Positions 9,770 through 17,569 of a stretch of 64,000 nt of DNA are shown one piece after another (the stretch's first letter is position 1; the number at the start of each line of letters is the position of its first letter). The notes below the pieces were generated by a model. The model was not told where the DNA came from, did no database searches, and was given only the letters and a program-made list of their open reading frames with translations. Made by a program: the position numbers and the translations under genes. The stretch is from NCBI RefSeq assembly GCF_028368855.1, contig NZ_JAQNCY010000001.1:1116001-1180000 (forward strand), in the 5' to 3' direction. This stretch comes from Leisingera sp. SS27 (GTDB lineage Bacteria > Pseudomonadota > Alphaproteobacteria > Rhodobacterales > Rhodobacteraceae).

Positions 9770-9828
9770 GCGGCGCCCGGCCCAACGGGAGCGGCGTATC
9801 TTCTGATGCGCCAGCGACGGGCGGGAGC
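9770..9828 (-). repeat. 3'-flanking structured repeat, copy 1
   Basis: Core GCGGCGCCCGGCCCAACGG at 9770-9788 (plus strand). On the minus strand it begins 38 nt after the RimJ-like gene stop as GCTCCCGCC, followed by a hairpin (GGCGCAT/ATACGCC) and then CCGTTGGGCC-GGGCGCCGC-like core. The same 19-mer recurs exactly at 56747. Confidence 0.75.
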
Positions 9829-9865
9829 ATCTGGTTGAGAGAATGACCGCCCTCGGGTCCTGCCC

Positions 9866-10456
9866 CTAGGCCTGACCGGCCAGCGTCTTGCCGCGGCGAT
9901 CGTGTCGCAGCGAGGCGTAAAGCACATGGGTGCGCCAGCGTCCATTGATCTGCAGATAGGATTGGGCAACGCCCTCGTATTTGAAGCCGGATTTCTCCAG
10001 CAATCCGCGCGACGCCTGGTTTTCCGGCAGGCAGGCCGCCTCGATCCGGCTCAGGTCCAGCTTGGTGAAGGCATGATGCACCACTGCGCCGATGGCCTCG
10101 CGCATGTAGCCCTGGCGGGCAAACGGCAGCCCGGTCCAGTACCCCAGCGTGCCCGCCTGCGCCGGGCCGCGGCGGATGTTGTCGAGCGTGATCGCCCCCA
10201 CCAGAACCTGATCCTCGCGCCGGATCAGGAACAGCGGCAGCGCGGTGCCGCCGGAAACCGACCGCCGCGCCCAGTAAACCCTGTTGGTAAAGCTCTTGCG
10301 GCTGAGGTGATCCGCCGCCCAGCTGGGTTCCCAGGGCGTCAGATAGGGCTGGCTCTGCAGCCTGAGCGCCGCCCAGCCGTGAAAATCCGCATGCACCGGC
10401 GGCCTGAGGGTCAGGCGCTCGGTTTCGATACGGACCTTGCGGCGGTTGAGCAGCAT
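9866..10456 (-). CDS. GNAT N-acetyltransferase, RimJ/RimL type
   Basis: 196 aa. It has the RimJ-like start 'IETERLTLRPPVHADFHGW', the acetyl-CoA pyrophosphate-binding segment around 'GYWTGLPFARQGYMREAIGAVVHHAF' (residues ~105-130) and the closing 'RIEAACLPENQASRGLLEKSGFKYEG'. The family acetylates N-terminal amines of ribosomal proteins or other substrates. Its ATG shares one base with the TGA of the M16 peptidase gene (TGATG), so translation is probably coupled to it. The target is unknown; RimJ for ribosomal S5 is a reasonable guess. Confidence 0.85.
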   Translation of the reverse strand: MLLNRRKVRIETERLTLRPPVHADFHGWAALRLQSQPYLTPWEPSWAADHLSRKSFTNRVYWARRSVSGGTALPLFLIRREDQVLVGAITLDNIRRGPAQAGTLGYWTGLPFARQGYMREAIGAVVHHAFTKLDLSRIEAACLPENQASRGLLEKSGFKYEGVAQSYLQINGRWRTHVLYASLRHDRRGKTLAGQA

Positions 10457-11718
10457 CAGGCGGCGCGCCTCTCCTGCAGCCGCTCCAGCGCCGGGGCATC
10501 AGCGACCGGGCCGTACAAAGCCAGCGCCGCAGGCGCCGTCACTGCCATGGTCTCTGCCAGCGCGCGCACGTCCTTGGTGGTGACGGCATTGATCCGCTCC
10601 ACCGTGCGTTCCAGCGACGGCACCTTGCCCCAGATCTGCACCAGCCGCGCCAGCCGTTCGGCCCGGTTCGAGGGGCTTTCCAGCCCCATCAGCATCCCCG
10701 CCTTCATCTGGGCGCGGGCGCGCTCGACCTCGGCATCGCTCATGTCATCCGCGGCGCGCTTCATCTCGTCGATGGTGATGCCTGCCAGCTCCGTCAGCTG
10801 CTCACCGGAGGTGCCTGCATAGACCGTCATCGAGCCGGTATCGGCATAAGACCCCGCCTGCGAGAAAATCGTGTAGCAGAGGCCGCGCTTTTCGCGCACC
10901 TCCTGAAACAGCCGCGAGGACATGCCGCCGCCAAGCGCACTGGCATAGATCTGCGCGGTGTACATCGATTGATCGCGGTAGCCGGGCCCCTCAAAAGCCA
11001 GCGCGAAATGCGCCTGCTCCAGATCCTTCACCTGCCGCGCCTCGCCACCGGTGAACTGCGCGCTTTCGGCGGTGAACTCCGGCTTGGCCTCCATATGGCC
11101 GAACAGCTGCTCCGCCAGCTTGACCAGCGCGTCATGATCGACGCCGCCCGCTGCCGCCAGGATCATCTGGCCGGGGCCGTAGTGCTCGCCGACAAAGCCC
11201 TGCAGATCCTCGCGGCTGAAGCTGCGCACCCGCTCCGCAGGCCCAAGAATGGTCCGCCCCAGCGGCTGCCCGCGGTAGCTTTCCTCCTGCAGCCAGTCAA
11301 AGATCACGTCGTCCGGCGTGTCGAGCGACTGGCCGATCTCCTGCAGGATCACCCCGCGCTCAACCTCGATCTCGCGCTGGTCGAACACCGGATTGAGCAG
11401 GATATCCCCGATCACATCCACCGTCAGCGGCACATCGTCCTTCAGCACCCGGGCGTAATAGGCCGTCACCTCGCGCGAGGTGTAGGCGTTGATATAGCCG
11501 CCTACATCCTCGATTTCCTCTGCGATCTGCAGGGCCGAGCGCCGCTTGGTGCCCTTAAAGGCCATGTGCTCCAGGAAATGGGCAATGCCGTTCTGCTCCA
11601 GCCGCTCGTGGCGGCCGCCGGCGCTCACCCAGATCCCGACCGCCGCGGATTCCAGGCCCGGCATATGCTCGGAGACGATACGGAACCCGTTGGCGAGTGT
11701 GTGCTGCTGAACTGTCAA
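10456..11718 (-). CDS. M16 family zinc peptidase (mitochondrial processing peptidase-like)
   Basis: 420 aa. It has the inverted zinc motif HFLEHM (residues ~47-52, HxxEH) in 'NGIAHFLEHMAFKGT' and the distal Glu in 'VERGVILQEIGQS'. The architecture is one M16 core plus a C-terminal M16_C domain ('MILAAAGGVDHDAL', 'YASALGGGMSSRLFQEVREKRGLCYTI'). Single-chain alphaproteobacterial M16 enzymes of this type degrade or process peptides and are close to the ancestor of the mitochondrial processing peptidase beta subunit. The start overlaps the thrC stop by 4 nt (ATGA) and its stop overlaps the acetyltransferase start. Confidence 0.93.
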   Translation of the reverse strand: MTVQQHTLANGFRIVSEHMPGLESAAVGIWVSAGGRHERLEQNGIAHFLEHMAFKGTKRRSALQIAEEIEDVGGYINAYTSREVTAYYARVLKDDVPLTVDVIGDILLNPVFDQREIEVERGVILQEIGQSLDTPDDVIFDWLQEESYRGQPLGRTILGPAERVRSFSREDLQGFVGEHYGPGQMILAAAGGVDHDALVKLAEQLFGHMEAKPEFTAESAQFTGGEARQVKDLEQAHFALAFEGPGYRDQSMYTAQIYASALGGGMSSRLFQEVREKRGLCYTIFSQAGSYADTGSMTVYAGTSGEQLTELAGITIDEMKRAADDMSDAEVERARAQMKAGMLMGLESPSNRAERLARLVQIWGKVPSLERTVERINAVTTKDVRALAETMAVTAPAALALYGPVADAPALERLQERRAA

Positions 11719-13103
11719 TTCGCGATGTTCTTTCTGATGTGATCCTCAAGGGCAGCCAGATCGTTGGCGATCCGGGTGACCCGTTCCGGCCTCTCATACA
11801 GGTCTGCCATGCGCGCAGGCAAGGGCGGATGAATGCCGCTGGCCTCTTCCACGGCGGCCGGGAATTTCGCCGGATGCGCGGTGGCCAGCGTGATCATCGG
11901 CACGTCTGCGCTGCGATGCTCATTCGCGACCTTCACGCCAACCGCGCCATGCGGGCACAACAGCTCGCCAGAGGCCGCCAGCTCGGACTTGATGGTCGCC
12001 AGGGTTTCCTCCTCGGAGGTGCGGCCGGAGACGTAATTCTCCGCCAGCGCCTGCATTGCGCCTTGCGACACGTCAAAGCCGCCCTCCTTCAGCTCGTCCA
12101 TCAGCTGTGCAATGGCCTTGCTGTCCTGGTCATAAGCATAGAACAGCGCGCGTTCGAAGTTCGAGGACACCTGAATGTCCATCGACGGCGAGATCGAGGG
12201 CTGGGTTTCCCCCTTGTAGTACCCCTGCCCCGACAGGCAGCGGTGCAGGATATCGTTCTGGTTGGTGGCAACCACCAGCTGGTCGATCGGCAGGCCCATC
12301 TGCTTGGCGATGAAGCCCGCAAAGATGTCGCCGAAATTGCCGGTCGGCACGGTAAAGCTCACCTTGCGCTGCGGCGCGCCAAGGCTCACGGCGGCGGAGA
12401 AGTAATAAACCACCTGCGCCAGCACGCGGGCGATGTTGATCGAGTTCACGCCCGCCAGCTTCACGCCGTCGCGGAAATCAAAGTCGTTGAACATGTCCTT
12501 GACGCGCGCCTGGCAGTCGTCGAAATCGCCATCGACGGCCAGCGCGTGCACATTGGCGTCCTGCGGCGTGGTCATCTGGCGGCGCTGCACCTCGGACACG
12601 CGGCCATGCGGGTACAGGATGAACACATCCACATTGCTGAGGCCGCGGAAGGCTTCCATAGCCGCCGACCCGGTATCGCCGGAGGTGGCGCCCGCAATGG
12701 TCACCCGGTCGCCGCGGCGTTCCAGTGCTGCCTGGAACAGCTGGCCGATCAGCTGCATCGCGAAATCCTTGAACGCCAGCGTGGGCCCGTGGAACAGCTC
12801 CAGCAGGAAATGGTTCGGCGACAGCTGCTTCAGCGGTGCACGCGCGGCATGGCCGAACCCCTCATAGGCGCGGTTGATGATCGCACGGAATTCCTCATCG
12901 GTGAAGCAATCGCCGATGAACGGGCGCATGACGCGAAAGGCGGTTTCCTCGTAGGACAGGCCCGCCAGCGCGGCGATGTCGCCGTGGGACATCTGCGGGA
13001 TCTCAGACGGCACATAGAGGCCGCCGTCGCGCGCCAGGCCGGTCAGCATTGCGTCTTCAAAGGTCAGCTCGGGCGCTTGGCCCCGGGTCGAGATATATTT
13101 CAT
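11715..13103 (-). CDS. thrC: Threonine synthase
   Basis: 462 aa, the length of the longer bacterial/fungal ThrC class. It starts 'MKYISTRGQAPELTFEDAMLTGLARDGGLYVP', typical for the family. The PLP lysine lies in 'HGPTLAFKDFAMQLIGQLF' (residue ~113) and the phosphate-binding loop in 'GATSGDTGSAAMEAF'. It converts O-phosphohomoserine to threonine in the cytoplasm. The downstream M16 gene overlaps it by 4 nt and SURF1 ends 20 nt upstream, giving a SURF1-thrC-M16-rimJ transcription unit. Confidence 0.97.
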   Translation of the reverse strand: MKYISTRGQAPELTFEDAMLTGLARDGGLYVPSEIPQMSHGDIAALAGLSYEETAFRVMRPFIGDCFTDEEFRAIINRAYEGFGHAARAPLKQLSPNHFLLELFHGPTLAFKDFAMQLIGQLFQAALERRGDRVTIAGATSGDTGSAAMEAFRGLSNVDVFILYPHGRVSEVQRRQMTTPQDANVHALAVDGDFDDCQARVKDMFNDFDFRDGVKLAGVNSINIARVLAQVVYYFSAAVSLGAPQRKVSFTVPTGNFGDIFAGFIAKQMGLPIDQLVVATNQNDILHRCLSGQGYYKGETQPSISPSMDIQVSSNFERALFYAYDQDSKAIAQLMDELKEGGFDVSQGAMQALAENYVSGRTSEEETLATIKSELAASGELLCPHGAVGVKVANEHRSADVPMITLATAHPAKFPAAVEEASGIHPPLPARMADLYERPERVTRIANDLAALEDHIRKNIAN

Positions 13104-13123
13104 CGCCTTCAGCTCTTTCGGGT

Positions 13124-13789
13124 TCAGGGGCGGCTGCGCCGCAGGAAGTAGACGGTCATCGCACCCCAGATCAGGGCCAGCGAAAACCAGGTGATCGCAT
13201 ATTGCAAGTGGTTGTTCGGGATGCCCGCCGTTGTCACTGCCTGCGGAGTGACCGCGGCCTCAGGCGCTGCGCTGCGGGCGACAATCAGAACCGGTTCGGT
13301 GTTCAGGCGCTCCGCCATATAGGCAACGTCCCTGGCATAGAGGATATTGGTGTCGGCTTCCGGCGCGGGGGTCGTCCAGTCGCCCTCATCCGGCCACAGA
13401 AGATTGCCGGTGACCGTGGCCTGCCCGATGGTGAGAGATGCGGCCTTTTCAGCGGCAGGGATGAAGCCCCGGTCCAACAGGACACGCCGCCCATCGGTGG
13501 TCACGAAAGGGGCAATGACCCTGTACCCCGTCTCGGCGTCTCTGGTGACCCAGAACACATGCAGCGCATTGCCTTCGATTTCACCCTCGACGGTAACAGC
13601 CCGGTAGCGGTCTTGCTCCTTGACCGGGGCTTGCGGCAAAGCGACCGGTGCATCCGCGATGCTGGCCTCAATCGTCTGAAGCAGGTCTTCTTTCCAGGCC
13701 TTGCGCTGCAGCTGCCAGGTGCCAAGGCTGATCAGAATGGCCAGACCTGCGCCGCCGATGATCAACAGGAAGATGGCACGCTGCATCAT
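13124..13789 (-). CDS. SURF1 family cytochrome oxidase assembly protein
   Basis: 221 aa with an N-terminal membrane helix ('AIFLLIIGGAGLAILISLGTWQLQRKAWK', including the SURF1 'GTWQ..RK.WK' signature) and a C-terminal helix ('NNHLQYAITWFSLALIWGAMTVYFLRR', with the 'NNH.QYA.TW...A' signature). SURF1 proteins help insert heme a into subunit I of aa3 oxidase in the inner membrane. The gene follows the coxC cluster in the same direction. Confidence 0.93.
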   Translation of the reverse strand: MMQRAIFLLIIGGAGLAILISLGTWQLQRKAWKEDLLQTIEASIADAPVALPQAPVKEQDRYRAVTVEGEIEGNALHVFWVTRDAETGYRVIAPFVTTDGRRVLLDRGFIPAAEKAASLTIGQATVTGNLLWPDEGDWTTPAPEADTNILYARDVAYMAERLNTEPVLIVARSAAPEAAVTPQAVTTAGIPNNHLQYAITWFSLALIWGAMTVYFLRRSRP

Positions 13790-13811
13790 CGCTGCTCCGC
13801 TTCAAAGTTCA

Positions 13812-13839
13812 GGGCGCGCAAGGTGTCCCTTGCGCGCCC
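13812..13839 (-). terminator. Hairpin after cytochrome oxidase subunit III
   Basis: 12-bp perfect stem GGGCGCGCAAGG/CCTTGCGCGCCC with a 4-nt loop, 49 nt beyond the ctaE stop and before SURF1. There is no T-run, so it may be a partial terminator or an mRNA 3'-end stabiliser. Confidence 0.55.
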
Positions 13840-13887
13840 CGTGTGTGGCCTCATGCCTGCGGATAATCAACCGCAAACATGTAACCG

Positions 13888-14697
13888 TTACAAACCAGAG
13901 GTGCCCCAGATGTAGACGGCGAAGAACAGGAACAGCCAGACAACGTCCACGAAGTGCCAGTACCAGGCGGCGGCTTCGAAACCGACGTGCTGCTCGGGGG
14001 TGAAGTCGCCCTTCATCGCGCGGATCAGGCAGACGGTCAGGAAGATGGTGCCGATGATCACGTGGAAGCCGTGGAAACCGGTTGCCATGAAGAAGTTCGA
14101 GTAGAACTCATCACCGCCGAACTGCCAGCCTTCGTGCAGCAGGTGGGCGTATTCATAGCCCTGCAGCGCGGTGAAGGCGACGCCGAAGGCGATACCGATG
14201 GCCAGGCCCTGGATCAGCGCCTTGCGGTCGTTGTTGTGCACCAGGGCGTGGTGCGCCCAGGTCACGGCACAGCCGGACAGCAGCAGGATCAGTGTGTTGA
14301 TCAGCGGCAGGTGGAACGGGTCGACGGCATAGATCTCCGGCTTCACATATTCGGTGCCGATGTAGGTCTCCATCGGGTACATGGCGTGTTTGAAGAACGA
14401 CCAGAACCAGGCGAAGAAGAACATCACCTCGGACATCACAAACAGAATGAAGCCATAGCGCAGGCCGATGCGGACAACCGGCGTGTGGTCGCCGACCTTG
14501 CTCTCGGCGACAACTTCCGCCCACCAGGCATAAGAGCAGTAAAGGACGGCAACAAAACCGATCCAGAAGGCCCAGGCGGTGATGTCCTTCATCCAGAACA
14601 CTGCGCCAACCAGCATGACAAAGGTGCCCAGGGCAGTGGCCAGCGGCCAGATCGACGGCGGCAGAATATGATAATCGTGATTTTTAGCGTGCGCCAT
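13888..14697 (-). CDS. ctaE: Cytochrome c oxidase subunit III
   Basis: 269 aa with seven predicted membrane helices. It opens '[30 protein letters not shown]' and contains '[21 protein letters not shown]', with the conserved Glu, and '[34 protein letters not shown]', all typical for COX3 of the aa3 oxidase. It stabilises proton pumping by the subunit I/II core in the inner membrane. It follows ctaG by 23 nt in the classic alphaproteobacterial ctaC-ctaB-ctaG-ctaE order. Subunit I is not in this window, as is common when ctaD lies elsewhere. Confidence 0.98.
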   Translation of the reverse strand: MAHAKNHDYHILPPSIWPLATALGTFVMLVGAVFWMKDITAWAFWIGFVAVLYCSYAWWAEVVAESKVGDHTPVVRIGLRYGFILFVMSEVMFFFAWFWSFFKHAMYPMETYIGTEYVKPEIYAVDPFHLPLINTLILLLSGCAVTWAHHALVHNNDRKALIQGLAIGIAFGVAFTALQGYEYAHLLHEGWQFGGDEFYSNFFMATGFHGFHVIIGTIFLTVCLIRAMKGDFTPEQHVGFEAAAWYWHFVDVVWLFLFFAVYIWGTSGL

Positions 14698-14720
14698 TTA
14701 AGTGTCCCTCACCTAGCGGC

Positions 14721-15308
14721 CTAGTTCGTGGTTGTTCCTGCCCCGGTGTTATCCCCGGTGTCGAGAGCGGCGACGCCCTCGGGCAGATCGATTTCATGGA
14801 ACGTGTACGACAGCGTGATCGTATGCACGTATTTCGCGTCCCGGTCGTCAATGATCTCCGGGTCGACATAGAAGGTCACGGGCATCTGCACCCGCTCCCC
14901 CGGCTGAAGCACCTGCTCGGTAAAGCAGAAGCAGTCGATTTTCGAAAAGAACCCGCCGGCCTGATAAGGCGCCACATTATAGGACGCCTGCCCTGCCACG
15001 GGCCGGTCGGTCGGGTTGTAGGCCTCGTAAAAGGCCAGGCCGGTTTCACCGAGACGGATCTCCATCTCGCGCTGCATGGGCTTGAACTCCCACGGCATGC
15101 CGCGTTCCTTGGAGCCGTCAAAGCGGACCTTGATGGTCTGGTCCAGAACCGTATCCGACCCCGCGCTGGCCACGCCGGTGACGCCGCCAAAGCCGGTGAC
15201 GCGGCAGAACCAGTCATAAAACGGCACCGACGCCCAGGACAGCCCGCCCATCAGGACGACCACGCCGACCAGCTGAACAACAGTCTTTTGGGGTCCTTGC
15301 AGCGCCAT
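14721..15308 (-). CDS. ctaG: Cytochrome c oxidase assembly protein CtaG (Cox11 family)
   Basis: 195 aa. It has one N-terminal membrane helix ('TVVQLVGVVVLMGGLSWASVPFYDWFCRVTGFGG') and a periplasmic immunoglobulin-like domain with the Cu-binding CFCF motif ('KIDCFCFTEQVLQPGE') and 'MPVTFYVDPEI'. Cox11/CtaG delivers copper to the CuB site of subunit I. Its start overlaps the stop of the upstream small membrane protein (1 nt), so the two are translated together. Confidence 0.97.
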   Translation of the reverse strand: MALQGPQKTVVQLVGVVVLMGGLSWASVPFYDWFCRVTGFGGVTGVASAGSDTVLDQTIKVRFDGSKERGMPWEFKPMQREMEIRLGETGLAFYEAYNPTDRPVAGQASYNVAPYQAGGFFSKIDCFCFTEQVLQPGERVQMPVTFYVDPEIIDDRDAKYVHTITLSYTFHEIDLPEGVAALDTGDNTGAGTTTN

Positions 15309-15487
15309 CAGTTCTGCTCCCCCTGTTCACCAGAAGACTGTGCATCGGGAAACTTGAAGCTGGCAGAGGTCACCTTGACCATGGTCAGCGCCATGATCAG
15401 CACCACAAAGGCCGCCAGCAGAATGCCGACGCCCTTGTTCAGGCCGGACCGGCGCTTGTGGATCTCATGTTCCTTGCGCAGCGCCAT
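15308..15487 (-). CDS. Small membrane protein between ctaB and ctaG (CoxF-like)
   Basis: 59 aa from the ATG at 15487 ('MALRKEHEIHKRRSGLN'), 1 nt after the ctaB stop. A basic N-terminal tail precedes one hydrophobic segment ('VGILLAAFVVLIMALTMVKV') and a short polar end. Short ORFs of this kind are found at this position in rhodobacterial and paracoccal cox operons and called CoxF-like. A role in oxidase assembly is inferred only from position. A longer start at 15508 would overlap ctaB and is less likely. Confidence 0.8.
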   Translation of the reverse strand: MALRKEHEIHKRRSGLNKGVGILLAAFVVLIMALTMVKVTSASFKFPDAQSSGEQGEQN

Positions 15488-15488
15488 C

Positions 15489-16430
15489 TTACCAGCCTCC
15501 CAAGCCATAGGGCTTCAGCAGGGCCTCGGCCAGGATGGCGCCGAAATGCAGGAACAGATAGAGCAGCGACAGCTTGAAGAAGCTGCGCTCCACCTTGAAA
15601 TTGTCGGCCTCGGAATCATCCTCATTGCGGCGGGTGATCTTCCAGGCGCCGTGCAGGAACAGCGCGTTCAGCACAACGGCCACGGCCAGATAGATCGGGC
15701 CGCCGATACCGGAGAACGCAGTGCCAACGGCCAGCACGGCCAGCAGCACGGTATAGGCCAGAATGTGAATGCGGGTGGCGCGGCGGCCGTGGGTCACGGT
15801 CAGCATCGGCACGCCTGCGTCGTCATAGTCAGAGCGCATGAACAGCGCCAGCGCCCAGAAATGCGGCGGCGTCCACATGAACGTCAGCAGGAACATCAGC
15901 CAGGGCTCAACCGACATGGTGCCGGTGGCCGCAATCCAGCCAATGACCGGCGGGAAGGCCCCCGCGGCCCCGCCGATGACGATGTTCTGCGGCGTCGCCC
16001 GTTTCAGCCACATGGTGTAGACCACCACGTAGAAAAAGATGGTGAAGGCCAGGAACGCGCCGGCAAAGACGTTGGCGGCCAGCGCCAGCATGATCACCGA
16101 CAGGCCCGACAGCGCCAGGCCGAACGCCAGCGCCTCGCCGGCCTCAACCTTGCCGGCCGGGATCGGGCGCGACTTGGTGCGCTTCATCACCTTGTCGATG
16201 TCGGCGTCCCACCACATGTTCAGCGCGCCGGAGGCACCGCCACCGATGGCGATGAACAGGATCGCGCAGAAGCCGACAACGGGATGCACGGAAACCGGCG
16301 CGGCCAGCAGGCCGACCAGAGCGGTGAACACCACCAGCGACATGACGCGGGGCTTCAGCAGGGCGAAATAATCGCCAAAGCTGGCCTCGTCCTCATATGC
16401 CCGGCTTGCGTTGATGCTTGCGTCGCTCAT
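15489..16430 (-). CDS. ctaB: Heme O synthase (protoheme IX farnesyltransferase)
   Basis: 313 aa UbiA-type prenyltransferase with about nine membrane helices. It has the first helix signature 'YFALLKPRVMSLVVFTALVGL' and the Asp-rich prenyl-diphosphate site 'NMWWDADIDKVMKRTKSRPIPAG' (residues ~73-95), plus a second site near 'MRSDYDDAGVPML'. It farnesylates protoheme to heme O, the precursor of heme A for the aa3 oxidase. A 98-bp gap containing a perfect palindrome separates it from ctaC upstream. Confidence 0.97.
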   Translation of the reverse strand: MSDASINASRAYEDEASFGDYFALLKPRVMSLVVFTALVGLLAAPVSVHPVVGFCAILFIAIGGGASGALNMWWDADIDKVMKRTKSRPIPAGKVEAGEALAFGLALSGLSVIMLALAANVFAGAFLAFTIFFYVVVYTMWLKRATPQNIVIGGAAGAFPPVIGWIAATGTMSVEPWLMFLLTFMWTPPHFWALALFMRSDYDDAGVPMLTVTHGRRATRIHILAYTVLLAVLAVGTAFSGIGGPIYLAVAVVLNALFLHGAWKITRRNEDDSEADNFKVERSFFKLSLLYLFLHFGAILAEALLKPYGLGGW

Positions 16431-16451
16431 CTTGGGTCCTTTGGCGGCAAC

Positions 16452-16473
16452 GGGTGCGCAAGCTTGCGCACCC
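16452..16473. terminator. 22-nt perfect palindrome between ctaC and ctaB
   Basis: GGGTGCGCAAG followed directly by its reverse complement, in the ctaC-ctaB gap. There is no T-run. It could be an attenuating hairpin or processing site that lowers ctaB expression below that of ctaC; it could also be a DNA-level palindrome. Confidence 0.55.
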
Positions 16474-16528
16474 AGGTCTTGTCACTGTGCGGCACGGGCG
16501 CCCCCTCGGCCCCCATGCCGCCAGGGGA

Positions 16529-17374
16529 TCAGTTGGAAGCGACCTGATAGGCCTGCGGGATGCCCGCGTATTCTTCCTTGGCGCCTTCCAGCCAGGCGTC
16601 ATATTCGGCTTGGGTCACCACTTTGACGGTGATCGGCATATAGGCGTGGTCCTTGCCGCACAGCTCGGAGCACTGACCGAAGTAGATGCCTTCCTTGCCC
16701 TCTTCGACCTTGAACCACAGCTGTGCCAGACGGCCGGGAACCGCGTCCTGCTTCACGCCGAAGGCCGGGATGGTCCAGGAATGGATCACGTCGGCGCCGG
16801 TCACGTTCATCACGATGGTCTTGCCCGACGGCACCACGACGGCAGTGTCGGTGGCCAGCAGGTACTCGTCCTCGGCATAGCCGTTTGCGGCCAGATCTTC
16901 TTTTGCCAGCATGAAGCTCTCAAAGCCGAACTCGTGGTCCTCATACTCATAGCCCCAGTACCACTGGTAGCCGGTCACCTTGATGTTGATGTCGCCCTCG
17001 GGGATTTCCTGCTGGGCAAACAGCTGCGGCAGCGAGAAGGAGCCGATGAACACCAGCACCAGGATCGGGATCACGGTCCAGGCGATTTCGATCGGGGTGT
17101 GGTGGGTGAACTTGGCCGGGGTCGGGTTGGCGCGCTTGTTGAACCGCAGGATTGCCCACAGCAGCAGACCGGCCACGAACACGCAGATTACGGTGATGAT
17201 CACCAGGATCATCCAGTCCAGCTTGTGGATCCCTTCCATCAGCGACGTCGCCGCCGGCTGGAAGTTCAGGCCGCCGTCCACCGGCTTACCAATGGTTTTC
17301 AGGCCTTCTTGCGCCATTGCTGGAAGGCTCGAAAGGCCGGCGAAAAGGCCCGAAAGCATCAAAGCGTTTTTCAT
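16529..17374 (-). CDS. ctaC: Cytochrome c oxidase subunit II
   Basis: 281 aa. It has a signal peptide ('MKNALMLSGLFAGLSSLPAMAQE'), two membrane helices (residues ~50-75 and ~92-115) and the periplasmic CuA domain. The CuA ligands are visible: 'DVIHSWTIPAFGVK', then 'FGQCSELCGKDHAYMPITV' (two Cys, Glu, His, Met). 'GYQWYWGYEY' is the aromatic electron-entry patch. It is the first gene of the ctaC-ctaB-coxF-ctaG-ctaE cluster, and an FNR-type box lies in the 195-bp divergent promoter region shared with tldD. Confidence 0.98.
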   Translation of the reverse strand: MKNALMLSGLFAGLSSLPAMAQEGLKTIGKPVDGGLNFQPAATSLMEGIHKLDWMILVIITVICVFVAGLLLWAILRFNKRANPTPAKFTHHTPIEIAWTVIPILVLVFIGSFSLPQLFAQQEIPEGDINIKVTGYQWYWGYEYEDHEFGFESFMLAKEDLAANGYAEDEYLLATDTAVVVPSGKTIVMNVTGADVIHSWTIPAFGVKQDAVPGRLAQLWFKVEEGKEGIYFGQCSELCGKDHAYMPITVKVVTQAEYDAWLEGAKEEYAGIPQAYQVASN

Positions 17375-17536
17375 GTTCTGTCCTGATCGGTTGATCGTAT
17401 TGTTCCTGCGGCAGCACGAAATGCACGGGAATCAATGATTCCGCAAAACGCACCTGCCCCGTTGTCTTTGATGCAGCTTAAAACCATATTCGGACGTGCA
17501 GATAAAGAGGCAGCCAAGCGTCAAACCGTCGCTTTC

Positions 17537-17550
17537 TTGATTTAGATCAA
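17537..17550. promoter_or_regulatory. FNR/FnrL-type binding site
   Basis: TTGATTTAGATCAA is a perfect match to the FNR/FnrL/FixK consensus TTGAT-N4-ATCAA. It ends 19 nt before the tldD ATG and lies 163 nt upstream of the ctaC start, in the divergent intergenic region. The position suggests oxygen-responsive control of the cox genes, tldD or both. Confidence 0.8.
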
Positions 17551-17569
17551 AAAATCTGAGGACCGTGCC

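Noticed and set aside
8769-10499. A 576-codon minus-strand frame covering the MBL gene and the RimJ region
   Set aside because: Its upstream half overlaps the RimJ-like gene in a different frame and is low-complexity; the real gene starts with the signal peptide at 9593.
13049-13151. Overlapping plus-strand frames in the thrC-SURF1 region
   Set aside because: They lie antisense to well-supported genes and carry no motifs.
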